From positions 172,501 through 236,500 of the forward strand of contig JAWQFJ010001812.1 in NCBI GenBank assembly GCA_034096865.1: a stretch of DNA of 64,000 bases. Reading direction: 5' to 3'. This document shows positions 52,503-64,000 of the stretch, one piece after another (positions within the stretch are counted from its first letter, which is position 1; each line of letters begins with the position of its first letter). Below the pieces are notes generated by a model. The model was given only the letters and a program-made list of their open reading frames with translations. It ran no database searches and was not told the origin of the DNA. The position numbers and the translations under genes were made by a program. The DNA is from Theodoxus fluviatilis (lineage: Eukaryota > Mollusca > Gastropoda > Cycloneritida > Neritidae).

Positions 52503-53413
52503 CCTGGTAAGCTTGGGGACTACTGTTGATCTTTTATTTCCAAGGGGGGTTTGACAGAGGAGTGGTCTCCTTACAGAGCAGATGACTCAGACACTGAGAG
52601 AGTGGTGGCACCAGTCTCGGCATGTCTGTGTCCAGGGCGGTGCCACTTTGGCATGTTTGCAGTGGCAGGCAGGGCCGTGCTATTGACCTACACTAAAGTT
52701 GCTGAATGCTCCCAGGTGTGAAATTGAGGAGTATTAGAGGCCTGGTGACTTTAGAAAATTTGAGTTGGTTGTATAGGCTGGGAGAAATGCTTGAAACTCC
52801 TTTCAAGAGGCTTTGATCTATTGTATGAGATTTCATTACATTAGGTTTCTTTTAGGTTAGTGGATACTCCATGGTTGGTGCCACAATTGAAATACTGTCA
52901 TCTAAAGGTGTTGAATACTTGAATACCTCAGAAATACTTTTCTGTAATGGTGTATATCTATGAGGGTTCATAAAAATCTATAAGATGGGATTTGTGTATC
53001 TTTTTATGGATCTTCATCCTTCCTTACCATGAGTCATCTGAATGAACTGGTTCACTGAGGCATCTGAGTTAGGTCAAAGCAGTTTGTCCGGTGCAAAGAT
53101 ATTGAAACACTTAAAGCATGCCCTGTCCCAATTTAATCTGATGTAAGCAGTGGGGCCAATGGGAATAATCCTGATGTCACTAACCCCATGGACTTAGCTA
53201 CAAGGGTCCAGATCAAGATCATTATTTGTGATACACAGAAATGCCTTTCATACAAAATTCCCAACTGCCAGGCATTGAGGCTTTGCCTGGGTGAGGACAC
53301 TTGAAAAAGTCTCTAGCCCTCTTTTTATTGTGCCTCGTCAGGTGGTTGCCTCCCCTGCTTCAGATGGTGATTGTTTGGCTGCTTTGACTCAGAGACTGGT
53401 TGGAGAAAGTATG

Positions 53414-53415
<2 letters not shown>
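52501..53415. other. CpG-poor unique sequence, nothing recognised
   Basis: AT-rich; no long frame. Confidence 0.5.

Positions 53416-53479
<64 letters not shown>
53416..53479. repeat. (TG)n microsatellite
   Basis: Uninterrupted TG, about 64 bp. Confidence 0.97.
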
Positions 53480-53482
<3 letters not shown>

Positions 53483-56400
53483 ACTTGCTATGCTAACACC
53501 ATCTTTGGTTGTGCATAGTTACCACTGGATGCATTATTTGTAGCCTGATCTGAAAATGACATACTTAGTCTGAGGTGATAAATATTAGTTGTGTCTAATC
53601 CATTGAGTGCTCCAGGTGAAGATTGTTGCCTTTCATAGCTTCAGCTGCATTTGTTTTTATGTATTTGGGAATTACTGAAAAATACCAGCGCTAATCAGCA
53701 TTATTCTGTGGCACCTGTTGTTGAAGGTTTTGCAAATAGTTTCTTGTTTTCTGCTTATGATATCATCATGTTAAATTTAATGCCACTACAAACCTTGATT
53801 GTTTTGATGTGTAATCCCAGGATAGCTGTAGTATGACACCTTGACTGACTCAGATGTGTTTTGTCTTGCAGGGTTGGTTCCTCCAATGTGTGAGCTAGGA
53901 TTATTACCTGGCAGTATTTCCTGGAATGTATCATAGAGAAGTGGTGAGTATTGGCATTTCATGTTGGATTTCTCAATGTGTGAGGTGAAAATGGATGACT
54001 ATTTATTGTTGATAAAAAATTTTGTCATGCATGGAAGTCACAGTCACTGACACAAAGCAAAACATCAGTACATTCATGGGTAAATGCACAGCTCCCTTTA
54101 GATGAATGAACTCATTGGACTCTTCCACACTGCATTATGAACATAAGCATTGGATTTGGAGATGCAAGCGCAAGCAGTGTATGGAAAGAGTTTTCACAGT
54201 GTAGGCACATGCATATGCTGACTAGATACAGAAAAAGAAATGGTCTTACAAATGAAGTCGGTAGTGCTGAAGGAGGATTTAATGGTGGTGCCTGGGGAGC
54301 CTCCCCTCTGGTTAGCTGTGAAAAAAAATATGTTGGACACTCCCCCACAGTCTGAACTAGGGTTCCGCATCATTTCCTGGGGTGATCTCATATTGTGACA
54401 TCTCTATAAATAGGGATGCCAGAAAGAAGCGTCCCCCTAGCAAAGGGAGACTGGGTTGGTGGCCTAGATGAATCACCCCTGGCTGAAGGGAAAATGGTTT
54501 TGTAAGTGGGATGGAAATAGAAAGTAGAAAATCAAGGAGGTGGGTGGTTAGGTGCATGGGACATAAGACACGGATCACTGGGTCTGAAGATCATTTTCCT
54601 GGGGATATGGGCAGGGAAGTGTGGGGTGCAGTTTGCTGTCATAGCTTGAGGAGATTGCAGGACTTGACAGGTCTTCTAAATAATGTGAAAGTGTCTGTCT
54701 TCAAATCTCAATTATGAAGGAAATTTATGCTTGTTTTAAAATTCCATATGGTCGTCCCTTTCAGTTGCTTAAGTCACTAGCTGAGAGACCGGTTTCAGTA
54801 GAGGAACTCCAGTGGTTAATGTTTTTTTTTCTTCTTTGGCATGCAATACAAACAAAATATGATCAGCTGCTCAATGCTTTTGGGATGATGTGTACTGGAT
54901 ATGGAAGTTAGTTAAAGTACATTCAGGCTTGTGACAGCTTGTGACTTATGAAGATCACAATTTTCCCGTCACATGCTCCATGCTTACTACAATACTTTTC
55001 GTGTGGTGAGAAAAGCTTGAGGGAACTGCCCACACGACTTGACATGCAACGCATTGGTCAGTAGTGGTGCAGGCAGAGATTTCATCAGGTAGCTGCAGTT
55101 TCCTACTTACTGACAGACCCCAAGGCAGCTAGCCTTTTACTGTAGCCCAGGCTTAGCAGGTTTGTTAAAGAATGGCTTGGAGAATGCCGGTGGCATACCT
55201 TGATGGACAAATGCTTATGCTCGGGTTTGCACATGCTCTGATTGGAACAACGGGTCGCACCTGCCCTGCCCAGCCCCAGGCAAGCTCTGGTTTACACGCC
55301 CGACTTTTCTTCCCGGAACCCGCTATGTCACGCACGCGGGGGTCTGCAGCCTGGGACCTTCTCATGGCGTGTTTGGTTAACCTTTGGGGCAATATTGGTC
55401 TTAGGAGCTGAAATACTTTTCTTTTTGCCTCGCCGCCCTGCACTTGTGACTGTGGCGTGGCTCAGCCTTGGAATGTGAATGGGCCCACTGGGTGACCGCT
55501 CCGGCTGGCCCGAGCGGACGCTTCGTCACAATTGGGGCACGCCAATCGGATAATGGAGTGGACTACGCAGTTGTACAGGTGTACTCATGTCCTACGTGTG
55601 CATGTCTCTAAGTACGATGCATTCGGACTTGCAACGTCGGTGTCTGGCTAGCCATGCAGTTGTGCTCCATCGAGGTTGAATTAATCCTTGACGATGATAT
55701 GAAATGACTTGGTGAGAGCGCTTGATAGAGGGTATTTACACAAATGGTTCCTCCCCTTGAAGCTTTCCAATAGTTACACGTCAGAAATATCCATGCTTGA
55801 CACTCTTGGATAGATGGGTGTGATAATGAGCTTATCTTGACCCGGCGTTGACGTAACATCCCAATCAACTCTCCTTTATCGGTCAGGCAAATGGACAGCA
55901 TCCTCTGTCTTGCCAATATTGTACTCAACGCTGGAGCCTACGTTGGTGGCAAAAAAAGCCCCAGGGAGAGAATTGGACACTATTGACTTCAAATTTGACT
56001 CTCACCCCCTCTCGTTCCACCTGCACAGAGCGAGGCAGGGAGGGCGCTGGAGGTAATGCTCTGGCCGTACTCCTCTCCTTCGGACCCGCTGCCCCATCAC
56101 TGACTGCCCGGTAAAAAAGCCTTGAGGACCATGCTGACCTGGCAGCCCTGGCGTGCTAAAGGCGGCCAGGCCTTTTCAAATCCGCCGCTCTTTGCTCCCT
56201 GACTGGTGTTGAGTAGGAGAGCGAGTCTACCCACGCCAGCTCGTACGCCTATGTGTGCATAGGTGTAGCTGATCTTGTCAGGGACTTCAAGCGCGAAAGA
56301 AACCTGGCCAAAGGTGCGTGGGTCCTGATTGCCGGGAATAGACTTCCTGCCAATTAGCGATGTCATTCCCTTGTGAGTTCATACTCGTGCCTGTGACGTA

Positions 56401-59400
56401 GGTCACGCCACGCATGATTGGGCCAGGGTGTGTGTGCAGGCGGCCACCACGTCAGTCAGCCTGGCTTGCTGGCTCGTTTGTAGTGTTGATCCTGGGCAGG
56501 TGCTGACGAAATCCACCTGCAGGGCCGGCTGGATAGAGATACGCTGCGTTGGGAGTAAACCCCTTCCCCCTGCTTGCTCCCTCCCACCCCCAATCTCCCA
56601 ATCTCCCCTCTCCCGCTTTCCCACGTACCACCTCCGCCCAGTCTAACTAACGTGGGAGCTGTGCTGAGGATAGCAATAAGTCCGCATTGGTCAGTGTCAC
56701 CCCAACAACCGTTGTGTGCGGACCTCATGGACTGTACCAGGGACTAAACCCACAGTGTAGTGTAGATTGACGCAAGTGAGTCACTGTAATTAGTCCGCTC
56801 CTAGTTCTCCTTTCGACCGTAGATTCGGTCTGTTGGATCCTCTGTCGACCTTCGGTTTGGCAGTTTGTTTTCAGTCCTCTAACTGATACGCACTATAGTA
56901 AATGAAGCGAAATCGGATGCGAACACTTTTGTTAGGGAATGTCTTGAATTGTTTATGAAGATAGATGATAGAAATTCCACCATCGTTATCCTGTGGAGCG
57001 AGGTATGATATCTGTTCGATTTTAGACAGTCGAAAGACAATGAAAATTTGATGAAAGACATAATGTTGGAGGATAAAATAGTCTCTTGTAAACACGAAAG
57101 GAGCGGGCTTTTTAAAGGAAACCAATAAGTGAAAAAATTCAGCTTTGTCATTTCAGCAGTTTATACCATACCGTAGCAGTGTAGAGACGTGAAAGGGAGC
57201 CAATTGTATACGCTATACTTAAGTTCAAAAATAGTCCCGAGTTGTGTGGTACTGAGTCACGGTCTTTGGCTTCAAAAAGATGGTTTGAACCTGAAGAGCC
57301 CAGCAGGTGAGCAGTGTGCCCGAGGCTGAGGGAGGTGTCCCTATCAGGAGTTTTCCTCATTACATGCCTGGCTTGCTGGACTGCTGCCTCGCCAGGGTAG
57401 GTCGGGTTAATGGTCGGGCAATTTCGGGTGGCAGGAGATGACCCGCTGGCTCTGAAACGACAGATAGGATCAGGGTTGCAGTCTTTCTTGAGGGGAGCTA
57501 ATCAGCCCTACCGTGGATACTCATCTGAAACTCTGTAGGAGTTTAGTTTATACGATCTTCTCCACAAACGTGCATCTTTACTGCTGAAAGAGATTGTAAA
57601 GAAAGGAAAGACCGTTCTTAGACCACGGGATCAATGGGATTTTAAGCCCTGAAAAAATATTTGGGTCCACGACTTTAATGACCTTTACCATCAAGACTAG
57701 TCTTTTCGAATAAGTATGAAATACAGGCGGAATGTGACTGAGGTAGGGCTTGCCCTGAAGCAAAAATCGGTGAAGAAATAGTGGACAATCATTTCAGAAT
57801 GATTGGGAACTGAAGAAAGTGTACTAGTAGTGACGGAATTGGGTGGTTGGGTCACTGGATGGGCGGGTGCCTGCCTTGTTCCATCATTTTTCAAGCAAGA
57901 TGTCAGAGACTTACCTTCGAATGAAACGGAAAAGACAGACTGGAGCATCATTTTGAGATCAGCAAGATTAATTTGCATCTCTGTGGCTCCGCTCCTCGCT
58001 GGCTTCCTAAGCTGAGCCAATGGCGACACACTGGCTGCCTTCAGTGTGTCCATGACCACTCCAAGTCAGCCCTGGCCCACCAGACCTGCAACGTGAGATG
58101 GAAAGTGATTACCTCACAAGCGTGGGTGGCAGCAGGAGGTGGTGTTAGCGCTTTGGCAAATAGCATAAAATCAATAGTTTGCTGCCGTCTCCTCCACCTC
58201 CTTCTTGTGGAACTGTAAGACACCTACCGCCAGCCAGACCTGTCCACTGTCAGGCGCCATGACAGTTCCAATTAGGGCAGGCTGCCACTGGAGCAGAGGT
58301 GGCGACCGCTCCGTGCATGACTAATGCCGTTGTGCACTTCAGTACAGACGGTGTAAAACCTGCTCTTTTTAGGTGTCATTAAAAATCGATCCGCTAGAGC
58401 GCACCATAGACTGGGTTGTACACCTGCAGTACTCGTACAAACATTGCTCTTGCATATGTGTAGGTTGGAAGTAGTAAGTCACGTGTGGTTGTCACGGCAG
58501 CTGCGGTGTAGTTACAAGTTTTTATTCATGCTTGTCAACGTGCTGGTAGCATACGACGGTACGGGTACCGGTAAAAATGGTGTATAAACTAGGAGTTGGT
58601 GCAGAACAGTTTCCCTCGACCCAGCTCGAACGAAAGAGTGGGGAGTAGGGAAGGTCCAGTTTGAGTTCCTGGACACGTGGGCAGGCACCTCTGGCCTTGT
58701 CGAGAAGCTACGCGTTGCTATGCAGCAAATACCACGGGGCCTAGGTCAGCAAACTATCATTGTGGTACTTTTCTATGCAAAATACTTTGAGTAAAATCAG
58801 GTTCCAGCACTTGATTTATGTAAGTGGAATGAAAGTCCAGAGCGAGGGTGGGGTCTGCACAGGGACCCCTGGCTGAGGTGACCGCTCGTTATCCCCGTGT
58901 CTCGAGGGGAGTGGGTATCTGTGCCAGTGTTTGTAGAGCTTGCCTCATGTATATATATTTGCTCCCATTCGCAGGTGGTCCTCTAGAAGGGCCGTAAAGT
59001 TTCCCTCTATCACATTGTAGCCGATATCCTCGTTAGTGGATGGTTGTCAACTGTTTTGAAGTTGTGTCGTGGTGGGGTTTGAGCTCATCTGGCTCCAATG
59101 CTCATAGTCTGAATCGCACCCCGGTGCTGTCGAATTCGGTGAGATTCGATCCACGTTGGGACTTAACAACTACAAGCCAAGCACACCCAATATTGCACGT
59201 CAGCTGAATCGAGCAAATACCACACACAGTACGAAGTCGCACTCGCAACCTGCACAGGAACCGCCTATGAGCTGACAGCAAAATGCCAGTAATATGATGA
59301 AGACTACACATTCATATTTGATGAGCTAATTAGCCATTTGCTGATTAACGATTATGATTGCTGTTTCATTTGAACATTTTCGTCGTTTTACAATACATGA

Positions 59401-59539
59401 ATGAACCTTGCTGATGTCCTTACATTCATCATGTGCTTTTACACCATGTCATTCATGTGCTTCATGTCATAGTTTATGATAATGCGTGTATGTTCTGTTT
59501 CTGGCAACGTGTCCGCAAGCCAGCAGCCGAGGGAATGAG
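53480..59539. other. long gene-free stretch; CpG-poor to about 55 kb, then CpG-rich
   Basis: Notably free of long microsatellites. Only short frames occur (for example 54137-54355 and 54714-54911), without recognised domains. CpG returns after about 55.2 kb. No repeat family was identified. Confidence 0.5.
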
Positions 59540-61152
59540 GGAGAGAGAGAGAGAGATAGAGGGAAGGCGAAAAGCGAGAGGCGAGTAATGGAGCGGCGTG
59601 CAGCTCAAGGCACAGAAACGCGACAATGTGTCCCCCACTTCCACCCCTCCCCTGCCGTGCACAAAGTAGGTTTCTGCATCACTGACCCGTGAAATCATCC
59701 CCGAGCGACGCCAGACATTTTCCGAGGAGGAGAGAGCGATCCGGCGTCCGCCTGCAGTGGACGAGGCCTGCCTCTCCTGGAAGTGCCCGTGCGTCCTCCA
59801 CCCAGCGTGGCCAGCTGGGCAGGGCGGCTGTCTGGCCTGGAGTTTGGCTTATCCCTCCCTGATTGTGCGCTCTGTCAAGTGTCACCACCCAGAGCCCCCC
59901 CCCCCCCTCCCGTCCTCCTGCCCAGGCGGTGACAATTGGACAAGACTGCGCCCGATCTTCCCCCTCGTTCGCACACCCCGCCGCCACTGTTCCTCCTCCG
60001 CCACCTCCCCCTTCGCCGCTCTGTGTCCCTCCGCTTTCTCCCCCTCCCCATTCATTCCTTCCTTTATTCCTCCTCTCCCCCATCTGGTCTGGGCACGGCT
60101 GCCTGCGTTCTAACACCTTCTGCGATTGGTCGGGCAGGCTGAGTGCAGTGCTGGCGACTGGGCCCAGTCACATGGCCGTAATGTATAATGGAAGGTGGAA
60201 AGGAGGGGACTCTCAAGGCAAGGCCCTGGCTTGACGAGATGGCCGGCACCCTCCCAGCAGGCCTGTGACACATTCCGCGCCTGAAATTTTTTCCCCTCCT
60301 CCGTCTGTCGTCCTGGAGTTATCCCCCTCCATCTCATTCAAACAACGTCCCCACCAACACCCCTTTCCCCCTCCCTCTTCCCTCCCCAAGAATGGTTAGC
60401 CGCTCCCCTTCGACCCCCCCTGGCGGAGGATCTCCCTCACCCAAGTCCTCGCCCCTCCTTCCCTCTCCTCCTCCCGTACCTTCGTTCCCTCCACCTGCAG
60501 CGCCAGTGAGCGCTTGACGAACCGGCTGACTCTTTCCCCAAGTCAGGACCAGTGCTGGACGCCGTGCGGTGTTGTTAGTGGAGTGGAGACAAGTGCACAG
60601 GAGGACGGGAACCCAGGTGGCTGCGTCATCGCCTGCTGCCCACGTCTATCTTCCCGGCCTTACCGTCTCCCAGGCGAAAGGGATTCTCCTGTCGCAGCTC
60701 TTGTCGCTGCAAGCGACGACACCTACGTAATCGCCGTCGCTGCCGTCTGTGTCTTGTGCCTGGTGTGTGTAGTGCGCCACGCGTCGCATCGCATCCATCG
60801 GATAGACTGGCGTGCCGAGATTGGCCGGATGAAAAATTGGGCGAGAGGCTTGGATCCCTGACAACTGGATCTGAGGCCGTCGCCCGTCCGTCCGTCCGTC
60901 TGCCCTCCATCCCTCTCTCTCCTTCCTCCTTCCGTCGGCTCTTGGCTTGGAGGACCAGTCTTCGCCGCATCACATCGTCCTCGTCGTCCACCTCTTCGTC
61001 GTCGTCAGCGACGACGTCTGTCTGTGTTTTGTGCCGTGTACCTGCGCCATGCCGGCGTGGTGTGTTGCCCGTGCAGGCTGTGAGTGAGTGACCGAGCGTT
61101 GTGTGATACCCTATGTTGCAGGTAAGGTGTGTGGAGCTTTAATGGTAGCGTT
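59540..61152 (+). promoter_or_regulatory. GC/CpG-rich promoter and 5' leader region of the 61153 gene
   Basis: CpG density is high from about 59.5 kb to 61.1 kb. The sequence includes an inverted CCAAT box (ATTGGT, 60125-60130), C13 at 59895-59907 and long pyrimidine-rich stretches (59990-60090, 60290-60500) typical of TATA-less promoters and 5' leaders. I see no TATA box near a clear initiator, so the start site cannot be placed. Several upstream ATGs and short frames lie in 60.5-61.1 kb. A donor-like GCAG|GTAAGG at 61121/61122 may end an alternative leader exon. Confidence 0.4.
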
Positions 61153-61219
61153 ATGAGGCTCTCCTATGTGTGCGTGCTGGCGCTCTGGGCGGCCGTGGCT
61201 TCGCCAGGAAGCTCCACTG
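61153..61219 (+). CDS. first coding exon (signal peptide) of a secreted or membrane protein; gene continues beyond the window
   Basis: ATG 61153 (G at -3) opens 22 complete codons plus one base, ending at a consensus donor, CACTG|GTGAGT, at 61219/61220. The peptide has a short charged start (MRLSY), a hydrophobic core (VCVLALWAAVA) and a small-residue c-region (SPGSS). Cleavage is likely after AVA at residue 16. Phase-1 introns just after signal peptides are common in metazoan secreted and receptor genes built from phase-1 modules, so the splice phase supports the call. The frame runs on in the intron to a TGA at 61350, which is not expected to be used. A GTG 24 bp upstream in the same frame is not needed as a start. 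The CpG-rich leader upstream fits a promoter-proximal exon. The protein enters the secretory pathway, but the mature part is outside the window and the family cannot be named. Confidence 0.6.
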
Positions 61220-62998
61220 GTGAGTACAGACCTTCCTTCTCAATTGTTTACTGCTGTATTTGTTTATATTTGAATGCTGATGCTCACTGCATCTTTCGCC
61301 ATGTATATACTTGTCATGATGTCCTAGTGCCAATGGTTCCAAAAGCATGATGTTTATGCGAATCGATTGAACCCTTATGTACATGACATGTGTGAATCGA
61401 TTTTTAAACTTTATATATATTATTGAAACAATAAGACCAATTTTCTTAATGATTCGTAACGCTTTGTGCTTTTTGCTTTGACCTAAAATCTAATAAACTA
61501 TGCGTGCACTGTGGGCAGTTGCCCTCGGTCGAAGCCGTACAGTAGCAGCTTGAGTCATGCCGTCCGTCATGACGTAAATGCTTTGGGGATTCGTCACATC
61601 CCAGACTTGCTGGCCCTGCATATCATTGTAGGTCGCATATGCGGCAATTAAAGTGAATAGCTCTCGATTTTAATGCATTGCTCCCGACGTATCCTCAAGA
61701 CATGGCATGCACACAGAAGCGCCGATGTCTGGCAGGGAGGTGTTGCCTCCTCGCCTCAAAGGACTGCTGTGACGGGCCGTGGCTCGCAGTGCTAAATCAG
61801 GCTCTCGCTGTCATCCTCTTCCCCGGCTCTCCTTCCGTTCTTTTCCCACTATGACTTATCTCCTTGCGCCGTCCCACTCGAACCCATTTGACCGCGAGGA
61901 GACCCTTCTGCAGGGATCTAGCCCTCGAAAAGTTAAACCTTTTGTCTGTCGAACAAGCCCGGAGAAGCCCGCAGACTTCCTTCGTAATGAATTAGAATAT
62001 ATTATGCTATGATTATAAGGCAAATGTATCATCGACGGACTCCTCGTCGATGCCGCCGTTGGGAAACACGTCTGAAGGGCACGGGCGCCTGAGTCAAAGC
62101 GGAGTTATGACGGCGTCACGAGTGGGAGGAAGGGCCCGAATTTATTGCCAGTGACGAATTTCTGGGCCAAGGAGGCCGGGACACTGGGGACAGAGGACAG
62201 AAGGTGTAGTCTTCTTCCCTGTGTGGAGCAGCCAGAGCACCGTTTTGCTTTCAATATGGAGAAAGAAAGTCGGGAGGGGTTGACAGGCCAAAAGACTCAC
62301 CGTGTGTCGGATGAGCGATTACATCTGTCGCAAGAGGAGAAAGTATATGCGCCTTTCCAGCGACTTCCCGCGCCACTTTAACAATATGATGTCACTTGAT
62401 GGTGAATTGTCTTTCCGGAGAAAGGAAAAGAAATTCAACATGCCCCATCGTAAATCTGACATCAAAGGAGGCATTTTAGGTGGCATGAAATTTTAAAAGT
62501 ACAAACGCCAAGTGGCAACACAGAAATGCACTTAGATGTGTAATTCAAATGAGATGGACACTCCACACCGTAAAGTTTGAATGCGACCACTTACTCTTTA
62601 TGTTCTTGGGAAGACGGGCGGTGCTCAGGGTTTTGACTAGCAGTTAAAGCAAAACCGCTTTCGGTTTATGGTAAATTTGCGTAGAAATGTCATGTTGCAA
62701 GACGGCTTTCTCATCTTTACTGACGCTCAAGCTGCTGCGCACGCAGACTTGGCAGCTGTCACCCCTAACGACCTTGAGCTTTGGCAGTCGCTCGGCTCGC
62801 CAGTGGCGACCAGTCGCATCTGCAGCCACTGTCAACAGTCAGCCCCAGTGCATCCAGATCGCGGTTGTTCACAGACAAGTGCGACTTGAATACACAAGTT
62901 TTGTACTCGGGTCTTTCTTCTGTTTCCGCGCGTTTTTGCTCCACCAGCGCCAGGATTGCTCTCACAAACACGCGCACACACACACAAGCTCTCACACA

Positions 62999-63059
<61 letters not shown>

Positions 63060-64000
63060 CGTGGTATTGCGACAGATTAAACGAGTAGATTTGTTTCTAG
63101 TTCCTGTGTGAGCCTTAGTTGCACACCTGTTGCCCCCCGGGTTCAGCAAGGTTTGATCTGTTGTTGTTAACTTCATGCAAATAACTTGGGTAAGGGGTTC
63201 ATAGACGTACCTATAGGACGAGAGGTGATAGGCCACTTGTTTGTTTGGAATAAATGAATGTGTAAATTGAGTTCTTGACTCATACAGTGCACACTTGATA
63301 GCAGGTCTCGACTTTTTTTAAACTCCAAAGGCGAAGTATCAACAACGCTCTTTGTCATGCAGCACCTGCAAGTACAGTTGTTCCGTCTCAGAAGCTGACG
63401 AAAGTTTTTCCTTAGGAATAGCTGTTGGACAATTTCCTGCCAGCTTGTAGTATGCAAATTTCTAGAGCACCATTTTTCAGGAGCTGTAAAATCCGGTGGT
63501 GTGTACGTGCATGTGTTAAACTGGTTACGTGTAACAATGTATTAGGCAACCATTGTCTCATTTCGGATTTGTGATGAATAGCTTCCTTCTAAAAACATTG
63601 TCGCAACGTTAGTTAGAATGTTAAAAGTAATCGTGAACATAAGTCTGTGCTCTGCTCGTGTGTGTCTGTGCAATAATTGAAGTGAAAAAGACATGGTATT
63701 TCTAAAGCTATGTGGTACTGGCACGTACCGGAAAGGAGAGCGGCGAAAACTGCGAGAGGCAAGGTGGTGTGGGTTGGCCCGCCACTCAGTCTCTTAGGAA
63801 ACAGGAGCTTGAGTGGACTTGCTGTCCTTTTCATCTTCGACATACTTTCCCCACCATAGCTAGCCTACCAGCAGTACAGTTTTGTGTGTTTGTTTTGTTT
63901 AGAGAAACATGTAGTTCCTTCCTCTCGCCCACCTTCGTATGTGCATTATCTTCTACATGATCTTCATCTTTGTGTCTCTGCATTATTTTCTTCTGTCTGT
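61220..64000 (+). other. intron 1 of the signal-peptide gene (to window end)
   Basis: Starts with GTGAGTACAG. About 2.8 kb shows no second exon that I can support. It contains a (CA)n tract (63002-63056) and otherwise mixed sequence, AT-rich at 61340-61500 and 63440-63720. Confidence 0.45.
62964..63057. repeat. (CA)n microsatellite
   Basis: Degenerate CA from 62964, near-pure from 63002 to 63056. Confidence 0.96.

Overview
This is eukaryotic nuclear DNA, most likely from a mollusc and probably a gastropod. The clues are indirect. There are no bacterial-style genes and simple repeats are extremely dense. A dispersed element packed with AAGGTCA / TGACCTT words, of a kind I associate with mollusc genomes, is present. 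CpG density is mosaic, as expected from patchy germline methylation in invertebrates. I cannot name the species.

Layout. 1-4485 is mixed sequence with one minus-strand exon candidate (3580-3953). 4486-7500 is a CTC-type polypyrimidine tract split by an 852-bp mobile element with a 14-bp target-site duplication. 7503-12.1 kb is unremarkable and CpG-rich. 12.4-17.6 kb is CpG-poor. 17.6-36 kb is CpG-rich, holds many CT, GA, GT and CA tracts, two copies of a SINE-like repeat and a 100-bp tandem duplication. 36-43.1 kb is mostly CpG-poor, with a TATA/octamer/AP-1 block at 41.9-42.3 kb. 43.14-44.6 kb is a CpG-rich island. 45.1-55 kb is CpG-poor again and carries a retroelement 3' end inside a GA tract and a third SINE-like copy. 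55-64 kb is CpG-rich and ends in a GC-rich promoter/5' leader and the one protein-coding exon I can support with reasonable confidence.

Gene content is very low. The best-supported gene begins near the right edge on the + strand. ATG 61153 opens a short exon encoding a classical signal peptide and ends in a phase-1 GTGAGT donor at 61219/61220; the rest lies beyond the window. The protein should be secreted or membrane-anchored, but the family cannot be told. The upstream ~60 kb reads as intergenic or regulatory DNA, or introns of non-coding 5' exons. Almost every long open frame is a translated microsatellite (poly-Ser/Leu/Pro, Cys-Val, His-Thr or Arg-Glu). I found no RNA gene, CRISPR array, virus-like gene, toxin gene or new multi-gene system. 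The points most worth checking are the mobile elements that use simple repeats as targets, the SINE-like family, and the signal-peptide exon. CpG statements are estimates by eye.
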